In this document: positions 15,891-22,762 of the stretch, one piece after another
Numbering within the stretch: position 1 is the stretch's first letter
Layout of the letters: each line of letters opens with the position of its first letter
Source of the DNA: Pontimonas sp.
GTDB taxonomy: Bacteria; Actinomycetota; Actinomycetes; Actinomycetales; Microbacteriaceae
Assembly: GCA_021741945.1 (NCBI GenBank)
Contig: JAIOWV010000005.1
Span: 1-29,539 of the forward strand
Length of the DNA stretch: 29,539 bases
Direction of reading: 5' to 3'
The notes under the pieces: model-generated
What the model saw: the letters and a program-made list of their open reading frames with translations, nothing else
The model's database searches: none
What the model was told of the DNA's origin: nothing
Made by a program: the position numbers and the translations under genes

Positions 15891-15906
15891 AAATCCTATA
15901 GGATTT
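15891..15906. promoter_or_regulatory. Perfect 16-bp palindromic operator over divergent -10 elements
   Basis: AAATCCTATAGGATTT is perfectly self-complementary. It lies between the FAH hydrolase start (15840) and the IlvD/EDD start (15932). TAGGAT reads as a -10 hexamer on both strands (15899-15904 rightward, 15898-15893 leftward), at the same offset as the -10s inside the 7717-7732 site. The two sites share AAA-C-TATA-G-ATTT, 13 of 16 positions. A common repressor of the catabolic locus is the simplest reading; it is not encoded here. Confidence 0.65.
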
Positions 15907-15931
15907 TGTGAAATCGTAGAAGGGTCGGTCC

Positions 15932-17671
15932 GTGTCCGAACATAGCCGCAAAGCTGACCCCACTCGCCGTAGCCAGGAATGGTTTGGTGGCACAGGCCGG
16001 AACGGTTTTATTCACCGCTCCTGGATGCGAAACCAGGGCTTCGCCCCGGATGTTTTTGATGGCCGGCCCGTTATTGGTATTGCCACGACATGGTCTGAAC
16101 TGACGCCCTGCAACGCCCACCTTCGAGGCGTTGCCGAGGCAGTCAAGCGTGGTGTTTGGGAATCCGGTGGATTCCCCCTGGAATTCCCTGTGATGAGCCT
16201 GGGGGAGCCTCTTATGCGCCCCACCACGAGCCTTTATCGCAACATGCTGGCCATGGAATCAGAAGAGCTGATTCGCGCCAACCCACTCGATGGTGTCGTG
16301 ATGCTGACCGGTTGTGACAAGACAACTCCTGGGCTTGCCATGGGTGCCGCGAGTGTCGATCTGCCCTCTTTGATGATCACTGGTGGCCCAATGTTGAACG
16401 GCAAGTTCCGTGGCCGCGACATTGGTTCCGGCACTGACGTCTGGAAGTTCACCGAGGAACACCGGGCTGGGCGCATGTCCACCGAAGACCTCTATGAAGC
16501 AGAGGCTTGCATGGCCAGAAGCGCTGGCCACTGTATGACGATGGGCACGGCATCCACCATGGCGGCCATCGTCGAATCGCTCGGCCTCCAGCTCACCGGC
16601 GCCTCGGCTATTCCGGCGGTCGATTCGAGGCGCATGTCGATGGCTCAGCTTGCCGGTCGCCGCATCGTGGATATGGTCGACGAGGGGCTGAAAATGTCCA
16701 AGGTCGTGACCATGGACTCTTTCGAGAACGCAATCATCGTGAATGCCGCCCTGGGTGGCTCCACCAACGCAATCGTCCACCTGCTCGCGATGGCAGGACG
16801 TCTCGGTATCGCTCTCACGCTCGACGATTTCGACGCGATAAGCCGCAAGGTGCCCCTGCTCGTGAACCTCATGCCCTCTGGGCAGTACTTGATGGAAGAT
16901 TTCTACTACGCCGGTGGCGTTCCAGCCGTAATGAAAGAACTGAGCCCCGTCTTGCACCTCGATGCGATGACGGTCTCCGGCAAGACCATCGGCGAAGCAA
17001 TCGCCGATGCGCCCTGTTACAACCGCGAAGTCATCGCCACCTGGGACGAGCCGGTACAGCCTGCGGGTTCCAGTACTGCTGTTCTGAGGGGAAACTTGGC
17101 ACCCAACGGCGCCGTTCTCAAAATTTCCGCTGCCACCCCAGCTCTGCTGAAGCATCGCGGCCCTGCATTGGTGTTCGATACCAATGAGGAGTACATCGCT
17201 GTCTCTGATGACCCAGACCTCGATGTCACACCCGACACCGTCCTTATCGTCAGAAACGCCGGGCCTAAGGGATACCCGGGTTTCCCGGAGGTCGGCAATA
17301 TGCCTCTTCCCAAGAAACTCCTTGACGCTGGCATCACCGACATGGTTCGTGTTTCTGATGCCCGCATGAGCGGGACGGGCTTTGGAACGTGTGTGCTGCA
17401 TGTGGCGCCTGAGTCTGCCGCAGGCGGCCCGCTCGGGGTTGTCCGCACGGGCGACATCATTGAACTCGACGCAGAAGCCCGCCTCATAAGGGTGGATATC
17501 TCTGACGAAGAGCTTGCGGAGCGGATGAAGTCCTTTGTCCCGAGGGTCGCACCAGCGACGAGGGGGTGGGAGCAGCTCTATATTCAGCATGTCACCGGCG
17601 CCGATCGTGGAGCCGACCTAGACTTCCTGGAGGGCGCTAGCGGTTCCTTGCCCTCTAGGCACTCGCACTGA
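15932..17671 (+). CDS. IlvD/EDD family sugar-acid dehydratase (L-arabinonate/D-xylonate/L-fuconate type)
   Basis: A 579-residue dehydratase from GTG 15932 with GAAGGG eight bases upstream. The three iron-sulfur cysteines are seen at Cys60 (TPCNAHL), Cys128 (GCDKTTPG) and Cys201 (GHCMTMGTASTM), matching in spacing the [2Fe-2S] ligands known from L-arabinonate dehydratase, and Lys130 fits the carbamylated metal-binding lysine. Length and the early WFGGTGRNGFIHRSW block place it with sugar-acid dehydratases and not with dihydroxyacid dehydratase of valine synthesis. It removes water from an aldonate to give the 2-keto-3-deoxy acid, probably a pentonate such as D-arabinonate or L-arabinonate because a KGSADH is nearby; L-fuconate is also possible. 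It reads from the palindromic promoter and is followed 23 nt later by the second lldD. Confidence 0.88.
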   Translation: MSEHSRKADPTRRSQEWFGGTGRNGFIHRSWMRNQGFAPDVFDGRPVIGIATTWSELTPCNAHLRGVAEAVKRGVWESGGFPLEFPVMSLGEPLMRPTTSLYRNMLAMESEELIRANPLDGVVMLTGCDKTTPGLAMGAASVDLPSLMITGGPMLNGKFRGRDIGSGTDVWKFTEEHRAGRMSTEDLYEAEACMARSAGHCMTMGTASTMAAIVESLGLQLTGASAIPAVDSRRMSMAQLAGRRIVDMVDEGLKMSKVVTMDSFENAIIVNAALGGSTNAIVHLLAMAGRLGIALTLDDFDAISRKVPLLVNLMPSGQYLMEDFYYAGGVPAVMKELSPVLHLDAMTVSGKTIGEAIADAPCYNREVIATWDEPVQPAGSSTAVLRGNLAPNGAVLKISAATPALLKHRGPALVFDTNEEYIAVSDDPDLDVTPDTVLIVRNAGPKGYPGFPEVGNMPLPKKLLDAGITDMVRVSDARMSGTGFGTCVLHVAPESAAGGPLGVVRTGDIIELDAEARLIRVDISDEELAERMKSFVPRVAPATRGWEQLYIQHVTGADRGADLDFLEGASGSLPSRHSH

Positions 17672-17694
17672 GACAACGAAAGAACGGGTTCCCC

Positions 17695-18924
17695 TTGGTC
17701 AAGAGACGATTCCCCCGCCCCAGTGAACTGACGCCATTGATGAAGTTCCGCAAGCCGGAGCTCAATGGCAAAAAGCGTCGCCTGGAGCGTGCTCTGACCA
17801 TCTGGGACCTGCGCGACATCGCAAAGCGCCGCACGCCGAAGGCCCCCTTTGACTACACCGATGGTTCCGCTGAGGCGGAGCTGTCGCTTGCGCGGGCTCG
17901 GGAAGCCTTTACGAATATTGAGTTCAACCCTGCGATTCTGCGCGATGTCTCGAACGTGAACCTCTCCCGTGAAGTGCTCGGCAAAGTCAGTGCGCTACCA
18001 GTCGGTATCGCTCCGACCGGGTTTACCCGCATGATGCACACCGAGGGTGAGATTGCCGGTGTGAAGACCGCCGAGGCGTGGGGGATTCCTTTCTCGCTCT
18101 CGACCATGGGAACGCAATCCATCGAGGCCGTGGCTGAGGCGAGTCCTGATGCCAGGAAGTGGTTTCAGCTCTACATGTGGAAGGACCGCGACCGTTCTAT
18201 GGAACTCGTGGACCGTGCTGCGAAGGCAGGCTATGACACCCTGATGGTCACAGTCGACGTGCCTGTTGCAGGAGCACGGCTCCGCGACAAGCGCAACGGG
18301 TTCTCCATCCCGCCAGCACTAACCCTCGGGACCGTGGTCAACGCTCTTCCTCGCCCGTGGTGGTGGTGGGACTTCCTGACCACCGAGCCACTGCAGTTCG
18401 CCTCACTCTCCGAGTGGCAGGGCACGGTCGCGGAGCTTTTGGACTTCATGTTTGACCCGACTGTCACCTTTGATGATCTGGCGTGGGTTAAGAAGCAGTG
18501 GCCTGGCAAGTTGGTTGTGAAGGGCGTTCAGACCGTTGATGACGCCAAAAAGCTCGCCAAGCTTGGTGTGGACGCCATCGTGCTCTCCAACCACGGTGGT
18601 CGCCAGCTTGACCGGGCGCCTATTCCTTTCCACTTGCTGCCGAAGGTCGTCAAAGAGGTGGGTAAAGACACCGAAGTTCACTTGGACACGGGCATCATGT
18701 CGGGCGCCGACATCATTGCTGCCGTTGCTCTAGGTGCCAGGTTCACCCTTGTCGGTCGGGCATACCTCTATGGCCTGATGGCAGGAGGCCAAGCCGGTGT
18801 GAACCGAACCTTCGAGATTCTCTCCGAGCAAATGACTCGAACGATGAAGCTTCTTGGCGTTACAGAGCTTGATGAGCTCACCCCCAAGCACGTGACACAG
18901 CTTCAGTCGCTCCACGCCATCTAA
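17695..18924 (+). CDS. lldD: FMN-dependent alpha-hydroxyacid dehydrogenase, L-lactate dehydrogenase type (copy 2)
   Basis: A 409-residue FMN_dh protein with the actinobacterial LldD character. TTG 17695 is chosen because it gives the VKRRFPRPS N-terminus shared with copy 1; the upstream GAAAGAACGGG is only a weak ribosome-binding site. Catalytic Tyr160 (WFQLYMW), Lys276 (VVKGVQTVDD), His300 and Arg303 (SNHGGRQLD) are present, as is the family-typical LDTGIMSGADIIAAVALGA block. It oxidises L-lactate (or a related 2-hydroxyacid) to the keto acid at the membrane side, passing electrons to quinone. It probably shares a transcript with the IlvD/EDD gene. It ends 30 nt before a convergent MFS gene, without a clear terminator. 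Confidence 0.88.
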   Translation: MVKRRFPRPSELTPLMKFRKPELNGKKRRLERALTIWDLRDIAKRRTPKAPFDYTDGSAEAELSLARAREAFTNIEFNPAILRDVSNVNLSREVLGKVSALPVGIAPTGFTRMMHTEGEIAGVKTAEAWGIPFSLSTMGTQSIEAVAEASPDARKWFQLYMWKDRDRSMELVDRAAKAGYDTLMVTVDVPVAGARLRDKRNGFSIPPALTLGTVVNALPRPWWWWDFLTTEPLQFASLSEWQGTVAELLDFMFDPTVTFDDLAWVKKQWPGKLVVKGVQTVDDAKKLAKLGVDAIVLSNHGGRQLDRAPIPFHLLPKVVKEVGKDTEVHLDTGIMSGADIIAAVALGARFTLVGRAYLYGLMAGGQAGVNRTFEILSEQMTRTMKLLGVTELDELTPKHVTQLQSLHAI

Positions 18925-18954
18925 AGCTGGGCCATTCCCACGCCTTGGAGGAAG

Positions 18955-20157
18955 CTAGGGCGCTTGAGACGGTGGTTTCTTGTGCGCGAGCAACCAGGCG
19001 AGAATTCCCCAGGCGATTACGGCTGTGCTGGCGGTCACCATCAGGGAAAATCGGCCGAGGCCAGTCAGTGCAAAACTAAAGATTGCGGGCGTGAAGGCAA
19101 TCACGATGTCTGCGGCAGCCATGATGTATCCCTGGCGTTCACCGTAGTTCTTCGCACCGAAGAGATAGAGCGGCAGAATTCCCGCTGCAACAGTGAGGAA
19201 ACCTGAGCCCATGCCATGGAGGAAAGCGAATACAAAAACTGATGAGGGCCCAGTGCTCAAAAGGACGACGACGGCCAACGGGTGCATGACTAGGGCGAAC
19301 ACCGCCACTCTGACTGGACCAAAGAAGGTCGGGAAGAGGACTTGGATCAGTCGGGCAAAAACCTGGCCTGGGCCGAGCAGAGTGGCGGCCGCCAGGGCAA
19401 TCTCGCCGGTTGCGCCTGTTGTTTCGAGGATTTCGGGCAGGTGCGCAGCGATAGCGCTTGGGGCAAAGCCAGCCAAGACAAATAGCATCGCCGTGAGAAC
19501 TATGGAGAGAAGAGAAATGTGGGGGACCGCTGTGTTGTCTGCGGCGCTCTGCTCCTTACGGTCCGTGCGTCGCTGGCGCCTGGCATCCTTCGCATAGCCT
19601 GGTAGCCAAACATGTAGTGGAAGCGCAACCGCCAGGTTGATTGCCGCCCATATGAGGACGGTCTCTCTCCAACCCAACTGTTGCTCTAGCGCACTTGTGA
19701 GCGGCCACCCGATAGTACTCGCGAAGCCAGCAATCAAGGTGATTCCAGCAATGGTGCGTTGAGCCCGCTCGCCCTGTATCTCGACAACCGACGCGAAAGC
19801 GGCGTCATAGAGCCCAGCGGCCATTCCGATTCCGAGGATCAGCCAAGCGACGAGGAAGGTGGTTGCAGTGGTTGAAAGCGCCATCACCACGAGGCCCGAG
19901 GCAATCGTCAAGCTTGCAAAGGGCAAAACGAGGCGGCCACCAAACCGGTCGATTTGGCGACCCAGGATGGGTCCTAGCAGCCCAGAGATGATTGAGGCAG
20001 TGGCGGAAAAAACAAAGTACTGCTCGAAGGGGATATCGAGATCGGCGGTAATTGGTCGAGCCAGGATTGCTGCCAGGTAGTACGTGGAAGCGTAGCCGAT
20101 GGTTTGGGTGACACCGAGTTGGAGCGTGAAGCGGAGAGCGTAAGGCGCCACAAACAC
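18955..20157 (-). CDS. Major facilitator superfamily transporter
   Basis: A 400-residue protein with about twelve membrane spans in two halves joined by a charged cytoplasmic loop at about 190-215 (DARRQRRTDRKEQ). The MFS loop 2-3 motif is visible as GPILGRQIDRFGGR (62-75). The start is taken as GTG 20157, preceded by CGGAG; no signal peptide is expected. The family covers sugar, carboxylate and drug transport, and the arrangement resembles monocarboxylate/anion carriers more than sugar importers, but I cannot assign a substrate. It lies convergent to the second lldD, so lactate or an intermediate acid is a possible cargo. It is divergent from the phosphatase-like gene, sharing an 83-bp promoter gap. 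Confidence 0.85.
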   Translation of the reverse strand: MFVAPYALRFTLQLGVTQTIGYASTYYLAAILARPITADLDIPFEQYFVFSATASIISGLLGPILGRQIDRFGGRLVLPFASLTIASGLVVMALSTTATTFLVAWLILGIGMAAGLYDAAFASVVEIQGERAQRTIAGITLIAGFASTIGWPLTSALEQQLGWRETVLIWAAINLAVALPLHVWLPGYAKDARRQRRTDRKEQSAADNTAVPHISLLSIVLTAMLFVLAGFAPSAIAAHLPEILETTGATGEIALAAATLLGPGQVFARLIQVLFPTFFGPVRVAVFALVMHPLAVVVLLSTGPSSVFVFAFLHGMGSGFLTVAAGILPLYLFGAKNYGERQGYIMAAADIVIAFTPAIFSFALTGLGRFSLMVTASTAVIAWGILAWLLAHKKPPSQAP

Positions 20158-20228
20158 ACACTAGCTCCGAGCTCAACCGCGTTCACCTCTGGATGCCAAG
20201 AATTTGCCAGCTGGTAACCCCAAAAATT

Positions 20229-20234
20229 TAGGCT
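20229..20234 (+). promoter_or_regulatory. Candidate leaderless -10 element for the phosphatase-like gene
   Basis: TAGGCT fits TANNNT and ends exactly 6 nt before GTG 20241, with no Shine-Dalgarno sequence between. TTGCCA at 20204-20209 could be the -35, with a longish 19-nt spacer. The arrangement matches the leaderless promoters common in actinobacteria. Confidence 0.45.
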
Positions 20235-20240
20235 GTAGGC

Positions 20241-21002
20241 GTGTTGGATGAATCGCACCCCGTGGGAAAGCTCGCTAACTTCCGAGACCTTGGCCGGCTC
20301 GCCGGAGTGCACGGGGTCATAAAGCCTGGCGTGCTCTATCGCTCTGACGATCTTGCGACTATTGACGAAGAGGAAGCTGAGCGACTTGCATCGAAAGGTC
20401 TCTCGCTCATCATCGATTTACGCTCCTCAGACGAAGTGAGCAAAGGGAGAGGCCCGCTTCGCGAGTACGACATCGACTATCTGAACCTTCCTCTCCTCCA
20501 ACACTCTGGCTACTCCCACAATTTGGAGGAACTGTTGGCGCCGGGAGCGCTTACCAACGAGATGCTTGGTAGCTGGTATTTCGAGGTCTTCTCCAAGTCA
20601 CTGCCTCTCATCATTGATGGCCTTCACGCTATTACAGAGGCTAAAGGTGCCGTCGTGTTTCACTGCGCCATCGGTAAAGACCGCACCGGAGTCTTTGCGG
20701 CTGCCCTACATGCCGCGCTCGGGACACATCGAGAACACATCGTCCGGGACTTTGCCAGAACTGAAGACAACCTTTCGCGGGTGTTGACCCGACTTAGCTC
20801 TGCGGACCCATTCTGGACGAAAGAGGTCATTGAAAAGTCGGGGGTGCTGCTGCGTGCTCACCCTGAAGCGATGATGAGTTTCCTTGACCAGGTTGACGCG
20901 AGTGGCGCAACCCTCGAAGAAATCCTTGTTGAGGGCGGAGCAACAGCTACCCTGTTTGCGAACCTTAGGGAGATGGCTCTTAGCGAGTCGCCAGAACACT
21001 GA
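20241..21002 (+). CDS. Protein-tyrosine-phosphatase-like protein (CX5R, Y_phosphatase3 type)
   Basis: A 253-residue protein of the bacterial tyrosine/dual-specificity phosphatase group. The opening NFRDLGRL (13-20) and the P-loop HCAIGKDRTG (141-150), with nucleophile Cys142 and Arg148, are diagnostic. Such proteins remove phosphate from phosphotyrosine, phosphoinositide or small phosphorylated molecules. It begins at GTG with no ribosome-binding site but with a well-placed -10. Its last 23 nt overlap the end of the convergent phosphonatase-like HAD gene, so the two mRNAs would be antisense over that stretch. Its nearness to a phosphonate operon may reflect a role in organophosphate use, but this is only positional. 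Confidence 0.85.
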   Translation: MLDESHPVGKLANFRDLGRLAGVHGVIKPGVLYRSDDLATIDEEEAERLASKGLSLIIDLRSSDEVSKGRGPLREYDIDYLNLPLLQHSGYSHNLEELLAPGALTNEMLGSWYFEVFSKSLPLIIDGLHAITEAKGAVVFHCAIGKDRTGVFAAALHAALGTHREHIVRDFARTEDNLSRVLTRLSSADPFWTKEVIEKSGVLLRAHPEAMMSFLDQVDASGATLEEILVEGGATATLFANLREMALSESPEH

Positions 21003-21645
21003 GGGCGTCAGTGACGATGGGGAACACGTGGTGCGCCCCAGCGTCGCGCAGCGCGACCTCATCGTGTTCCCCGGTCAAAACCCCTATTGATAGGCCAGCT
21101 CCGTATCGGGCGGCCGCTTCCATGTCGCTCCTCGTGTCGCCGAGGACCGCCACATCCTGTGGGGAGGCCACGGCCAGCTCCTGCGCAACATGGGAGATCA
21201 TTGCCGGCGATGGGCGACCCTCTCCGGCCTCGGCCTGGGTTGCTGTGGCGTCGACATAGTTGCCCAAGTTCAGAGTTGTGAGCATGGTGTCTAGAGTCTC
21301 GCGATTGAATCCGGTGTTGAGGGCCACCAGAACCCCCGCACTGCGCAGAGAATCGAACATCTCCAGCACACCGTCAAAAAGGTGAACCTCGGGAAGCTTT
21401 GTGAGGTAGTGAGCCTGGAATGCCTCGGCCGCAGCATTCGCCAGCGAGTCATCCCCGAGGAGCGAACGAAAGACCTCGATTTTGGACTGGCCCATGGTCT
21501 TGTGGGCGTACTCAAGAAAATCACCGTCGTTCTCTGCCCAGACTTCAGGCACAACTTCAGAAAAGGCCGCAATGAAAGAGGAAATCACCACTCCATCGTC
21601 GGAGACGATGGTTCCAGCAATGTCGAAGACGGCTAACTTAGGCAT
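20980..21645 (-). CDS. Phosphonatase-like HAD hydrolase (PhnX-like, TIGR03351 type)
   Basis: A 221-residue HAD-superfamily hydrolase. The first motif is FDIAGT, with nucleophile Asp8 and Ala10 in place of the usual second Asp, as in phosphonoacetaldehyde hydrolase (PhnX). A cap lysine, Lys55 (MGQSKIEVFR), lies where PhnX forms its Schiff base with the aldehyde. Arg144 (GEGRPSPAMI) replaces the usual HAD motif-3 lysine, and GDTRSDMEA supplies Asp170 and Asp174. These are the traits of the PhnX-like group linked with TIGR03364 oxidoreductases. It probably splits the C-P bond of phosphonoacetaldehyde or a close analogue to phosphate and an aldehyde. It is last in the phosphonate operon, overlapping the FAD enzyme gene by 8 nt. 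Confidence 0.9.
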   Translation of the reverse strand: MPKLAVFDIAGTIVSDDGVVISSFIAAFSEVVPEVWAENDGDFLEYAHKTMGQSKIEVFRSLLGDDSLANAAAEAFQAHYLTKLPEVHLFDGVLEMFDSLRSAGVLVALNTGFNRETLDTMLTTLNLGNYVDATATQAEAGEGRPSPAMISHVAQELAVASPQDVAVLGDTRSDMEAAARYGAGLSIGVLTGEHDEVALRDAGAHHVFPIVTDALSVLATR

Positions 21646-22762
21646 GAATGAGCTCCTTGATTGTTGTTTCTGCGATAGCCGGGGAAAGGGTGTTTCCCCG
21701 GCCCCCAGGGCCGGTCACCACGACGATGCGTTCGTCGGCTTTTTCTCTCACGCAGACTGCCCCCGTGGTGTTTTGGCTGTAGATCCCGTTCCACCTTGTC
21801 TGCACGCTCGGCCTAACGCCGATGATAGATTCCACGTCGTCTAGGAGGAGCTCGTAGCAGTCTTCCCTCATTTCATGAGGGAAGGGCTCCTCGTAGATGT
21901 GGGTGTCACCCATGGTGAGTGAACCATCAACCCTTTGCTGGAGAAGTAGCTGCATCACCATGTCCCTCACCAGAGGCCGAATTGGTTCTAGGCCAGCTAG
22001 CGCTTCACCTTGGTAACCCGGGTAAAAACGCAACGAGTCAGCACTGGCTATCGAGGTAGTCAGGGTGACTCCCGGGTGCTCGAGTCTTGCCATCTGGAGG
22101 AAAACTCTGCGCAGCGGGGCACTGCTCAACAGCCCAGGGAAGAGCGTGGCGTGGTCAGCGCCCGGAACGACGATGGCCCAATCTGCCAGGAACTTTCTTC
22201 CGTCGTGACTTGTGGCCACGACCTCTGACCCTTTCTGCGTGACATCGTCGATTGCGGTTAAGGGAAAGTACGAGAACCGCTCAGAGTGTTCCATCGTTGC
22301 ACGAAGCTCGCTAAGAACTCGATCGGGTTCGACCACCGCATCCTGGGAGCAATAGAGCCCTCCCGCGACTTTGTGCCCTTGGAGGCCCGGATTCATTTCG
22401 CGGACTTCCTGTCGGTCGAGCACCTGCCAACCCCGATCCGCCGCGTCCGGGTAGGAGGCAACCTGGTGCATCACCTCGAGGTGGTTTTCCGCGGTAGCAA
22501 CAACAATGGATCCCGTGGGTCGAAAGGTGAGGGCACGGTTGTGCCGAGAGATTTCTCCCCACAATTCGCGGGCGCGCAGGGCCACTTGCAACTCCTCGCC
22601 GGCGGCCCGACCACCCACTGCTACCATCCCAAAATTCCGCACCGAGGCACTCATGGGCCGAGGATCACGCTCGATGAGTGTGACATCATGACCTGCCGCG
22701 TGGGCGAAGTAGGCGTGCATGGTTCCGAAAATTCCGGCTCCCACGATGAGCACTCGTTCCAT
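21638..22762 (-). CDS. FAD-dependent oxidoreductase of phosphonate loci (TIGR03364 type)
   Basis: A 374-residue DAO-family flavoprotein. The dinucleotide-binding GAGIFG is at 8-13, with Glu31 at the end of the second strand (TLIER). The ASVRNFGMV block (39-47) and the late VVTGPGGRGNTLSP segment are typical of TIGR03364, a family known for consistent linkage to PhnX-like HAD hydrolases and phosphonate transporters. It probably oxidises the amino group of 2-aminoethylphosphonate or an N-substituted form, releasing an amine and phosphonoacetaldehyde for the HAD enzyme. No transaminase (phnW) is in the operon, so this oxidase would be the entry step. It begins directly at the end of the permease gene, with no gap. 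Confidence 0.88.
   Translation of the reverse strand: MERVLIVGAGIFGTMHAYFAHAAGHDVTLIERDPRPMSASVRNFGMVAVGGRAAGEELQVALRARELWGEISRHNRALTFRPTGSIVVATAENHLEVMHQVASYPDAADRGWQVLDRQEVREMNPGLQGHKVAGGLYCSQDAVVEPDRVLSELRATMEHSERFSYFPLTAIDDVTQKGSEVVATSHDGRKFLADWAIVVPGADHATLFPGLLSSAPLRRVFLQMARLEHPGVTLTTSIASADSLRFYPGYQGEALAGLEPIRPLVRDMVMQLLLQQRVDGSLTMGDTHIYEEPFPHEMREDCYELLLDDVESIIGVRPSVQTRWNGIYSQNTTGAVCVREKADERIVVVTGPGGRGNTLSPAIAETTIKELIHA

Noticed and set aside
16259..17590. 443-codon open frame on the minus strand opposite the IlvD/EDD gene
   Set aside because: It mirrors a clear dehydratase in codon register; the product has no family features and looks like a GC-driven antisense shadow.
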